Positions 1 through 5,748 of a stretch of 5,748 nt of DNA are shown in pieces (within the stretch, counting starts at the first letter, position 1; the number at the start of each line of letters is the position of its first letter). Origin of the DNA: an uncultured Emergencia sp. (lineage in GTDB: Bacteria > Bacillota > Clostridia > Peptostreptococcales > Anaerovoracaceae); NCBI GenBank assembly GCA_902476665.1, contig CABSEO010000147.1, forward strand, positions 1 through 5,748. The letters are read 5' to 3'. Below the pieces are notes generated by a model. The model had not been told where the DNA came from and searched no databases. It saw only the letters and a program-made list of their open reading frames with translations. The translations under genes and the position numbers were made by a program.

Positions 1-401
1 CCGGTGTCAAACTGGGACTTGCCAATCTGGTGGTTATTATCGCGCTTTATGAAATGAATTTCCGCTATGCGCTGCTCATCAATCTGATCAGAATTTTCGT
101 CGCAGGTCTTCTGTTCAGCGGTGTATTCGGAATGTTTTATTCTCTGGCCGGCGGCCTGCTCAGTCTGTTTATCATGTGGTGTCTGAAAAAGACAGGTCTC
201 TTCAGTATGGTAGGCGTCAGCATGGCGGGGGGCGCAGCTCACAATATGGGGCAGCTGCTGATGGCCTCAGCCATCGTGTCCAATCTGAGAATGTTCCTGT
301 ATTTTCCGATTCTCATGTTCAGCGGCATCATCACAGGCATTCTCATCGGAATCACCGCCCATATCATCGATGCGAAAGTACCAAAATGTTTATTCAGATA
401 A
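1..401 (+). CDS. Gx transporter family protein (heptaprenyl diphosphate synthase component I-like), 3' part
   Basis: The visible part is the last 132 codons, read from base 3 to a TAA at 399-401; the start lies before the window. It opens with GVKLGLANLVV, a hallmark of the family annotated as 'Gx transporter' or heptaprenyl diphosphate synthase component I (Pfam Hpre_diP_synt_I). Several hydrophobic membrane segments follow, with the conserved small-residue stretch GGAAHNMGQL near residues 76-85 of the fragment. Family members are about 165-180 residues, so roughly 40 residues are missing. The family resembles substrate-binding S components of ECF-type vitamin transporters; the old name linking it to polyprenyl synthesis rests on weak grounds, and the substrate is unknown. 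In related clostridia the gene often sits beside NusG domain II or ApbE-type genes, which would lie upstream of this window. The gene ends 28 bases before the aminopeptidase start on the same strand, so cotranscription is plausible. The family call is firm; the function is not. Confidence 0.85.
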   Translation, partial: GVKLGLANLVVIIALYEMNFRYALLINLIRIFVAGLLFSGVFGMFYSLAGGLLSLFIMWCLKKTGLFSMVGVSMAGGAAHNMGQLLMASAIVSNLRMFLYFPILMFSGIITGILIGITAHIIDAKVPKCLFR

Positions 402-416
402 AATTTGCAGATTTTT

Positions 417-425
417 AAGGAGGGA
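417..425 (+). promoter_or_regulatory. Ribosome binding site of the aminopeptidase P gene
   Basis: AAGGAGGGA lies just before the ATG at 430, with the GGAGG core six bases from it. It decides the start: an in-frame ATG at 370 would add 20 residues, but it lies inside the upstream transporter gene, has no such site, and the added residues do not resemble the family. Confidence 0.9.
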
Positions 426-429
426 CATT

Positions 430-2175
430 ATGAGAAAACAGCTGACAGCGCTTCGAAACCTGATGGCGCAGAAAGGTATTGATGCTTACATTATTCCCAC
501 TACTGACTTTCACGGTTCGGAATATGTGAACGATTATTTCAAATGCCGGAAATATATCTCCGGATTCACAGGTTCTGCCGGCACCCTGGTAATTACACAG
601 ACAGAGGCTTACCTCTGGACCGACGGCAGATATTTTCTGCAGGCAGCGGCTCAACTCACAGACTCGGGAATCGGCCTGATGAAAATGGGTGAACCGGGCG
701 TGCCTACAATTCTGGAATATCTGAAAGAGCATCTGTCACAGGAACAGACCATCGGATTTGACGGCAGGGTCATAGATTTCCGGCTGGGCTGTGAACTCGA
801 AAAGATTGCCCATGTCAGCTATGATATGGACCTGGCAGGAGATGTATGGCCGAATCGTCCTTCTATCAGACCATCTTCCATTTACCCCCTGCATGTAGAC
901 GTAACGGGCGAAACCACCGCCTCCAAGCTTTCCAGAGTGCGCAGTGTCATGAAAGACAAAAACGCCGATTATCATCTGATCACAAAGCTGGAAGATATCG
1001 CCTGGCTGTTTAACCTGAGGGGACGTGATGTGGCAAATACACCGGTATTCTTCGCATTTTCCCTAATCACTCAGACCCGCGCTTTTCTTTATGTCATGGA
1101 CGAAAGCTTCACCGGCGAAGATGTGCGCCCGTATTTTCAGATTTTTGAAGACGTAAAGACGCTCCATCCCGGCAGAATCCTGCTGGACGACAGCGTTGTC
1201 AGCTATGCGCTGATTCGTTCCCTGCCCCCTGATGTGGAAGTGATCCCCGGCAGCAATCCGACGGAACTGATGAAGGCGCTGAAGAACGAAACCGAAATCT
1301 CCTGCACAAAAAATGCCCATCTCAAAGACGGCGTCGCCATGATAAAGTTTATCTGCTGGCTGAAAGAGTCTATGGCAAAATACAAAGAAGAAAAGGGCAA
1401 TACAGAAACCATTTCCGAAATCTCTGCAGCAGACTATCTGGAGCAGTGCCGCCGTCAGCAGGCGGGCTGCTACGATCTGAGTTTTTCCACCATCTCCGGA
1501 TACATGGAAAACGGAGCGATTATCCATTATGATCCTACGGAGGAAACCAACAAGACTCTAAAACCGGAAGGCTTTCTGCTGGTGGATTCGGGCGGCCAGT
1601 ATGAGGACGGCACCACCGATATCACCAGAACCATCGTGCTGGGGCCACTGTCACAGCAGATGAAAGAACATTACACAGCCGTGCTCCGCTGTCACATAGC
1701 CCTGGCAGACTGCCGTTTCCCTGCCGCAACTTCCGGCGCAGTGCTGGACGAACTGGCCCGCCGGCCGCTGCGAGCTATAGGCCTTGATTACAATCACGGC
1801 ACGGGTCATGGGGTAGGACATCTTCTCAGCGTTCATGAGGGTCCTCAGACCATCAGTACGAAAGCCGGAAACAGACAGGTTTTCTATCCGGGAATGATTA
1901 CCAGTAATGAACCCGGCGTCTATCTGGAAAACCAGTACGGAATCCGGCTGGAAAATGAAATTCTCTGTGTTGAGGAAGAATCAGGCATGCTGAAGTTTGA
2001 GACAATTACCTGGTGTCCCTTTGAAAGGGATGCGGTTCTGCCGCAGCTGATGACTCAGGAGGAACTTGACTGGCTCAACCGCTATCATGCAGAAGTATAC
2101 GGGAAAATCGCCCCGCGGCTTGACGCGCACACAGCTGCATGGCTGAAAGAACAGACCGCACCGATCACACTTTAG
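430..2175 (+). CDS. pepP: Xaa-Pro aminopeptidase (aminopeptidase P, M24B family)
   Basis: Cytosolic metallopeptidase that removes the N-terminal residue from peptides whose second residue is proline. The product is 581 residues, the long form found in clostridia and in eukaryotic XPNPEP1. It carries an N-terminal creatinase-like domain (about 1-130), a second such domain (about 160-310), the pita-bread M24 catalytic domain (about 315-525), and a short C-terminal M24_C segment containing WLNRYHAEVYGK. All five expected metal ligands are visible: D386 (VDSGG), D397 (TTDITR), H460 (HGTGHG), E494 (SNEPG) and E508 (RLENE). The supporting histidines H366 (AIIHY), H456 and H469 (VHEGP) are also present. 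The spacing of these residues matches human XPNPEP1 as I remember it. No signal peptide is seen. Start at ATG 430 behind a strong ribosome binding site. It follows the Gx transporter gene by 28 bases, so the two are probably in one transcript; LysO follows after 94 bases. The symbol is used in the loose sense, since the E. coli PepP is a shorter enzyme. Confidence 0.93.
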   Translation: MRKQLTALRNLMAQKGIDAYIIPTTDFHGSEYVNDYFKCRKYISGFTGSAGTLVITQTEAYLWTDGRYFLQAAAQLTDSGIGLMKMGEPGVPTILEYLKEHLSQEQTIGFDGRVIDFRLGCELEKIAHVSYDMDLAGDVWPNRPSIRPSSIYPLHVDVTGETTASKLSRVRSVMKDKNADYHLITKLEDIAWLFNLRGRDVANTPVFFAFSLITQTRAFLYVMDESFTGEDVRPYFQIFEDVKTLHPGRILLDDSVVSYALIRSLPPDVEVIPGSNPTELMKALKNETEISCTKNAHLKDGVAMIKFICWLKESMAKYKEEKGNTETISEISAADYLEQCRRQQAGCYDLSFSTISGYMENGAIIHYDPTEETNKTLKPEGFLLVDSGGQYEDGTTDITRTIVLGPLSQQMKEHYTAVLRCHIALADCRFPAATSGAVLDELARRPLRAIGLDYNHGTGHGVGHLLSVHEGPQTISTKAGNRQVFYPGMITSNEPGVYLENQYGIRLENEILCVEEESGMLKFETITWCPFERDAVLPQLMTQEELDWLNRYHAEVYGKIAPRLDAHTAAWLKEQTAPITL

Positions 2176-2193
2176 TCTTCCGCCATGTAAAAC

Positions 2194-2230
2194 GATTTTT
2201 TATCTTTGGAAACATCAGAAATAAAAAATC
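2194..2230 (+). other. AT-rich imperfect hairpin between pepP and lysO
   Basis: GATTTTTTAT (2194-2203) and ATAAAAAATC (2221-2230) are perfect 10-base inverted complements. After one mismatch, the pairing continues inward for five more pairs (with two G-U) to a five-base loop at 2210-2214. It sits in the 94-base gap between the two genes, 24 bases before the lysO ribosome binding site. The stem is nearly free of G-C pairs and no T-run follows it on the + strand, so it is not a classical terminator. It could be a weak attenuator, an RNA processing site, or simply AT-rich sequence near an unseen promoter. I could not find a convincing -35/-10 pair in the gap. Confidence 0.4.
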
Positions 2231-2254
2231 TGAAAAAGCAGTGATTCAACAACC

Positions 2255-2261
2255 AGAGGAG
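2255..2261 (+). promoter_or_regulatory. Ribosome binding site of the lysO-like gene
   Basis: AGAGGAG lies eight bases before the ATG at 2270. It supports that start, which also begins directly with the first membrane segment of the product. Confidence 0.8.
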
Positions 2262-2269
2262 AACAGCAT

Positions 2270-3274
2270 ATGAAAGATCTTATCTTATTTCTGTTTCTGG
2301 CCTGCATCGGATATTTTCTCGGAAGCAGGCTGAGAAACCACAAGTCTCTGACAGTCCGGACAGGCCATTTTCAGACCGGAGCCATTGTGCTTCTCATTTT
2401 TTCCATGGGACTGCGCATGGGTTCCAACGAAGAGGTCATCAGTAACCTTGCTTCTCTCGGACTGCTTTCCGCCGTGCTTGCAGTTCTTGTCATGGCGGTT
2501 TCTGCCGTGTCCGCCACACTGGTAAGAAGGTTTATCGGTATGGACCGGTTTGCAAGAATTAAAAATACGGAGGATTCCTCTCCGTTTCCGGACTCTTCCG
2601 ACAGAACAGATGACAACGGAGAATCAGGTATTGAAAAAAATACATCACAGCGCATCATGGCGTTTCTGATTCTCTGCTCTGTTATCTCCGGACTGGTATC
2701 GGGATATGTTTTCAGCCTGAGAGCAGATGCCTCTGCCATCGAGTTCATGACAGACTCCACCGGCCTGATTGTCAATCTGGGACTGTCAGTACTGCTCTTT
2801 CTGACCGGCGTCAATATCGGTATCGACGGCACTGTAGCAGACAGCTTCCGAAAAATCGGTGTCAGAATTCTTCTGTTTCCTGCAGCGGCTATGATCTCTT
2901 CTCTCTTAGCGGCTGTTCTGTTTGCTGCAGCTGCCGGATATGATCCGGCAGAGCTACTGACCATCTGCTCAGGGTTCGGCTGGTACACCATCGCATCTGC
3001 AATTATTCTGGATAAAGGCCTTGTGACCTGTGCCGCCATCGCCTTTATGCATAATCTGCTGCGTGAATACTTCACTCTGCTATCCGTACCCCTGCTGGCA
3101 AAAAAGATCGGTTATATGGAGACAGTGTCCATGGCAGGAGGCACGGCTATGGGAGTCTGTCTGCCTATCATCGCAAAATCCACAAGAAGCGATGTAACAG
3201 TCTACTCTTTTATCTCCGGACTCATTCATGCGGCCTCTGTGCCCATTCTGATTCCGCTGTTCCTTAGTTTATAA
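2270..3274 (+). CDS. lysO: LysO-family lysine exporter homologue
   Basis: Integral membrane protein of 334 residues, related to E. coli LysO (YbjE, 299 residues), which exports lysine and its toxic analogue thialysine. Hydrophobic segments lie near residues 1-18, 36-50, 59-87, 129-150, 164-183, 197-224, 250-278, 284-302 and 311-332. The family stretch SGFGWY is at 234-239, followed by HNLLRE, equivalent to E. coli NDLARE, and then GGTAMGVCLPII (290-301), equivalent to GATSMDFTLPV. The glutamate of the conserved intramembrane acidic pair is present (E266), but the aspartate expected in the second motif is glycine (G295). Residues 88-128 form a hydrophilic, Ser/Asp/Glu-rich linker that is longer than in E. 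coli and joins the N- and C-terminal membrane halves. The gene lies 94 bases after pepP and ends at the terminator at 3282-3327. In this setting it could relieve lysine build-up from peptide breakdown. Family membership is firm; lysine as substrate is uncertain because of the missing aspartate. Confidence 0.85.
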   Translation: MKDLILFLFLACIGYFLGSRLRNHKSLTVRTGHFQTGAIVLLIFSMGLRMGSNEEVISNLASLGLLSAVLAVLVMAVSAVSATLVRRFIGMDRFARIKNTEDSSPFPDSSDRTDDNGESGIEKNTSQRIMAFLILCSVISGLVSGYVFSLRADASAIEFMTDSTGLIVNLGLSVLLFLTGVNIGIDGTVADSFRKIGVRILLFPAAAMISSLLAAVLFAAAAGYDPAELLTICSGFGWYTIASAIILDKGLVTCAAIAFMHNLLREYFTLLSVPLLAKKIGYMETVSMAGGTAMGVCLPIIAKSTRSDVTVYSFISGLIHAASVPILIPLFLSL

Positions 3275-3281
3275 AATACTG

Positions 3282-3327
3282 AAAAGCCGGACAGAAGCTG
3301 CTTTTAACAGGTTCCGTCCGGCTTTTT
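3282..3327. terminator. Bidirectional rho-independent terminator between convergent lysO and pepT
   Basis: AAAAGCCGGAC (3282-3292) and GTCCGGCTTTT (3316-3326) are perfect 11-base inverted complements. A mismatch then gives way to a further GAA/TTC pairing inside (3294-3296 with 3312-3314). A T-run follows on the + strand (3323-3327), and the AAAA at 3282-3285 gives a T-run on the minus strand. The element starts eight bases after the lysO stop and ends four bases from the pepT stop, so it can end transcripts from both sides. Confidence 0.93.
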
Positions 3328-3330
3328 CTC

Positions 3331-4572
3331 TTAGTTTTCTATTCCTTTTCCATATTTTTCTGCCAGCTTGATAATCAGCTGCGTACACTTCACCATATGA
3401 TCCAGGTTTGCCGTTTCTGTCACTGCATGATGGTTCCAGGATCCGGTTCCCAGATTAGGACACGGCACACCTTTGAAAGAAAGTTCTGCACCGTCTGTGC
3501 CTCCTCGAATAGCCGGAACACGAGGCTCTGTTCCCAGCTCCGCAATCCCTTCTTTTGCATATTCAATCAGATGCATATGAGGTCTCACCTTCTCTGCCAT
3601 ATTCCGATATCCGTCACGGAGCTCCACAGAAACAGTTCCTTCCCCATACCGCAAGTTCAGCTGTTCTGCCGCTCTGCGAACCAGCTCCTTTCTCTGCTCA
3701 TATTTTTTATGATCATGTTCTCTGATAATATAACGAAGAATACACTTTCCGCATCCCCCTTCAATATGGCTCAGATGATAGAACCCTTCATAATCCTCTG
3801 TATGCTCAGGCCGTTCCCAGGCTGGCAGCATGGCATTAAATTCCATGGCAATCTGCGTCGCATTTTTCATTTTGTCTTTCGCTTCTCCCGGGTGAGTTTC
3901 CACACCCTTTACTGTAATAACTGCCGAAGCCGCATTAAAATTCTCATACTCAATATCCCCGAAATCGGCTCCGTCTATTGTATAAGCAAAGTCCGCGCCA
4001 AAATCTTCCACACTGAAATGATCCTGACTGGTTCCGATTTCCTCATCAGGTGTGAAGGAAAAAGCGATTTTACCGTGTTTCAGTTCTGGATGCTCTGCCA
4101 GATATTCCAAAGCAGTCACAATTTCCGCAACGCCTGCTTTATCATCACCGCCCAGAAGCGTAGTACCATCAGTCACAATCAGTGTACAGCCTGTGCTTCC
4201 ACGCAGTGCCTTGTCTTCAGCCGGATCCAGTGTAACGCCGGATTCCAGACAGATAACACTGCCGTCATAATTTTCTATAATTCTGGGCAGCTTTCGGGGC
4301 GACGGGTGAGCATCTGCCGTATCCATATGGGCAATAAATCCGATGACCGGAACCTCTTTGTCCTGATTAGCGGGCAGACTTCCATAAAGATAGCCTTTTC
4401 CATCAAGTCGCACATCGGTGATATCCATTTTCTCAAGTTCCTCAGCAATCGCACGAGCCAGAGTCAGCTGTCCCGGCGTGCTTGGAACCGACTGATTCTC
4501 TTCTCGTGACTGCGTATCCATCATCACATATCTCAAAAACCTTTCCTGTAGTCTTTTCCTAATTATTTCCAT
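3331..4572 (-). CDS. pepT: Peptidase T (tripeptide aminopeptidase, M20B family)
   Basis: Cytosolic zinc aminopeptidase that releases the N-terminal residue of tripeptides. The product is 413 residues, against about 408 in E. coli and Salmonella. The expected active-site residues are visible: H82 and D84 (AHMDTAD), bridging D143 (GGDDKAG), catalytic base E177 with metal ligand E178 (PDEEIG), D200 (TIDG), and a late histidine, H382, in WNHHAVTE. Other family landmarks are HPGEAKDKMKNA (227-238), at the start of the dimerisation domain, and RGGTDGAELSFKG (356-368), whose arginine lies near the substrate site. The segment around H382 differs from the enterobacterial NYHGKHEF pattern but keeps the metal-ligand position. 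The start at 4572 is supported by the ribosome binding site at 4578-4585. It lies 66 bases downstream of the broken kbl gene on the same strand, with no terminator between, so the two were probably cotranscribed. The stop is four bases from the shared terminator. In enteric bacteria pepT is induced under anaerobiosis; no regulatory site is visible here. Confidence 0.95.
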   Translation of the reverse strand: MEIIRKRLQERFLRYVMMDTQSREENQSVPSTPGQLTLARAIAEELEKMDITDVRLDGKGYLYGSLPANQDKEVPVIGFIAHMDTADAHPSPRKLPRIIENYDGSVICLESGVTLDPAEDKALRGSTGCTLIVTDGTTLLGGDDKAGVAEIVTALEYLAEHPELKHGKIAFSFTPDEEIGTSQDHFSVEDFGADFAYTIDGADFGDIEYENFNAASAVITVKGVETHPGEAKDKMKNATQIAMEFNAMLPAWERPEHTEDYEGFYHLSHIEGGCGKCILRYIIREHDHKKYEQRKELVRRAAEQLNLRYGEGTVSVELRDGYRNMAEKVRPHMHLIEYAKEGIAELGTEPRVPAIRGGTDGAELSFKGVPCPNLGTGSWNHHAVTETANLDHMVKCTQLIIKLAEKYGKGIEN

Positions 4573-4577
4573 TGTCT

Positions 4578-4585
4578 TCCTCCTT
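4578..4585 (-). promoter_or_regulatory. Ribosome binding site of pepT
   Basis: Read on the minus strand this is AAGGAGGA, five bases before the ATG at 4570-4572. It is near-perfect against the anti-Shine-Dalgarno sequence, so pepT can be translated on its own even though the upstream kbl frame is broken. Confidence 0.9.
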
Positions 4586-4638
4586 CCTGTTACTGTCCAT
4601 GAGAATCCCTGTTTTCCATAGATTCATCAGACTGTTTC

Positions 4639-5748
4639 TCATCCTTTTTCAATTTCATTTCGGGTCTCAATAAAAGCTTTTACCAGCAGATCAATATCTT
4701 CTTTCTTATGTGCCGCAGAAAGCTGAGTACGAATTCTTGCTTTTCCCTTTGGCACAACCGGATAAGAAAAAGCAACCACATAAATTCCTTTTTCCACCAT
4801 TTTTTCCGCATAATCCACGGCCAGTTTCTCATCATACAGCATCACCGGCACACACGGATGTGTGCCTTCAATAATATCAAACCCTGCATCAGTCATAGCT
4901 TTGCGGTAATAGACAGTAATCTCCTCAAGATGGTCCCTCAGCAGGGTGCTCTTTTCCAGCATATCAAATGCTTTCAGAGAAGCTCCCGCAATAGACGGCG
5001 CCAGAGTATTGGAAAACAGGTATGGTCTGCTTTTCTGTCGAAGCAGTTCTATAATTTCTTTTCTACCGGTGGTGTAACCTCCTGATGCACCTCCCAGTGC
5101 TTTTCCCAGAGTACCGGTCAGAATGTCAATACGTCCCTCTACACCGCAGTGCTCCGGTGTTCCTCTTCCTGTTTTTCCCACAAATCCGGCAGCATGACTG
5201 TCATCTACCATTACCAGTGCGTGGTACCTGTCTGCCAGATCACAGATTCCTTTCAGATTAGCAATAATCCCATCCATAGAGAAAACTCCATCCGTGGCAA
5301 TCAGCTTGATACGGGCACCCTGCCTGTCTGCCTCAGCAAGCTGCTTCTCCAAATCCTCCATATTGTTGTTTTTATATCTGTAGCGCTTTGCCCTGCAGAG
5401 TCTCACACCGTCAATGATCGAGGCATGATTCAACTCATCACTGATCACTGCATCCTGTTCTGACAGAATCGTTTCAAAAAGTCCGCATCGAAGCACGATG
5501 CGTATAAAATGGTATTCTCCATGCCGAAAAAATCCGCAATTCTTTTCTCCAGCTGTTTATGAATATCCTGTGTACCGCAGATGAAACGCACCGAAGACAG
5601 TCCGTACCCTTTTTTGTCACAGGTTTCTTTTGCAGCTTTTATCAGAGTCTCATTGTCGCACAGTCCCAGATAGTTATTGGAGCACATATTCAGCATCCTT
5701 CTGCCATCTTTCAGGATAACATAAGCGCCTTGCGTGGAAGCGATGACC
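4639..5748 (-). pseudogene. kbl: Glycine C-acetyltransferase (2-amino-3-ketobutyrate CoA ligase), frameshifted, 5' end beyond window
   Basis: The intact enzyme is a PLP-dependent alpha-oxoamine synthase that splits 2-amino-3-oxobutyrate with CoA into glycine and acetyl-CoA, the second step of threonine breakdown after threonine dehydrogenase. Reading leftward from the window edge, the first frame matches E. coli Kbl from about residue 27: [19 protein letters not shown], then ILYASCFDA. There the frame is lost. The match resumes one frame over at GLFETIL and runs for 281 residues to the TGA at 4639-4641. It includes [32 protein letters not shown], the PLP lysine in [10 protein letters not shown] (codon 5101-5103) and [14 protein letters not shown]. 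Against E. coli both parts align without gaps, and only two residues (Asn-Gly of FDANGG) plus one base are missing: a 7-base deletion at 5484/5485. The first frame stops at 5445-5447, which would give a product lacking most of the enzyme including the PLP lysine. No other stop or shift is seen, so the break is recent or a sequence error. About 26 N-terminal residues lie outside. Homologue choice is secure; KBL is favoured over the related biotin enzyme BioF by its close identity. Confidence 0.9.
5485..5501. repeat. Short perfect hairpin abutting the kbl deletion
   Basis: GCATCG (5485-5490) and CGATGC (5496-5501) are perfect inverted complements around a five-base loop. On the coding strand it spans the codons for Ala-Ser-Cys-Phe-Asp-Ala, and its edge coincides with the inferred deletion point between 5484 and 5485. 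Confidence 0.6.

Noticed and set aside
370..429. Longer start for the aminopeptidase at ATG 370
   Set aside because: It overlaps the upstream transporter gene, has no ribosome binding site, and the extra 20 residues do not resemble the family; ATG 430 has an excellent site and a typical N-terminus.
2176..2269. Lysine riboswitch ahead of lysO
   Set aside because: The gap is 94 bases, well short of the roughly 170-180 bases of the lysine aptamer, and no matching multi-helix core is visible.
2371..3075. 234-codon open frame on the minus strand opposite lysO
   Set aside because: It mirrors the membrane protein gene, is low in recognisable structure, and has no ribosome binding site or neighbours in support.
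3397..4509. 370-codon open frame on the + strand opposite pepT
   Set aside because: It is antisense to a clear peptidase T gene, has a Cys/His/Phe/Ser-rich composition typical of a shadow frame, and matches no family I recognise.
4573..4700. Separate promoter for pepT
   Set aside because: A TTGAAA-like box occurs at the 3' end of kbl on the minus strand, but no acceptable -10 element lies at the right distance.
5445..5501. Programmed -1 frameshifting to restore Kbl
   Set aside because: The coding strand has a T5 run after the break, but CTTTTTG is not a canonical slippery heptamer, and a shift there would still lose the conserved Asn-Gly residues next to the cofactor site. A deletion explains the data more simply.

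Overview
The window comes from a low-to-moderate GC Gram-positive anaerobe, most likely a gut-type Clostridia (Lachnospiraceae-like) chromosome. This is an inference from the strong AGGAGG-type ribosome binding sites, the codon use, and the protein types: an ECF-S-like 'Gx transporter', a clostridial-style long Xaa-Pro aminopeptidase, LysO, PepT and a threonine-catabolic glycine acetyltransferase. No rRNA or other taxonomic marker is present, so genus and species cannot be fixed. There are no mobile elements, CRISPR arrays, tRNAs or rRNAs, and no gene-free stretch longer than about 100 bases.

Layout. On the + strand, positions 1-401 hold the 3' end of a membrane Gx transporter family gene. 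It is followed after 28 bases by an aminopeptidase P gene (430-2175). After a 94-base gap with an AT-rich hairpin comes a LysO-family lysine exporter gene (2270-3274). A strong bidirectional terminator (3282-3327) separates these from two leftward genes: peptidase T (3331-4572) and, upstream of it on the minus strand, a glycine C-acetyltransferase (kbl) gene (4639-5748, running off the window).

How the genes fit together. Apart from the Gx transporter, every gene handles peptides or amino acids. Aminopeptidase P removes N-terminal residues ahead of proline, PepT opens tripeptides, Kbl cleaves the product of threonine dehydrogenation to glycine and acetyl-CoA, and LysO would export lysine. This suits an anaerobe living on peptides, but the functional link is inferred from proximity only.

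The most notable points are two departures from the expected. First, kbl is broken by what looks like a clean 7-base deletion at a small perfect hairpin; the rest of the gene still aligns residue for residue with the family. Second, the LysO homologue lacks the intramembrane aspartate that the family normally pairs with a conserved glutamate. I found no convincing evidence of a previously undescribed multi-gene system here.
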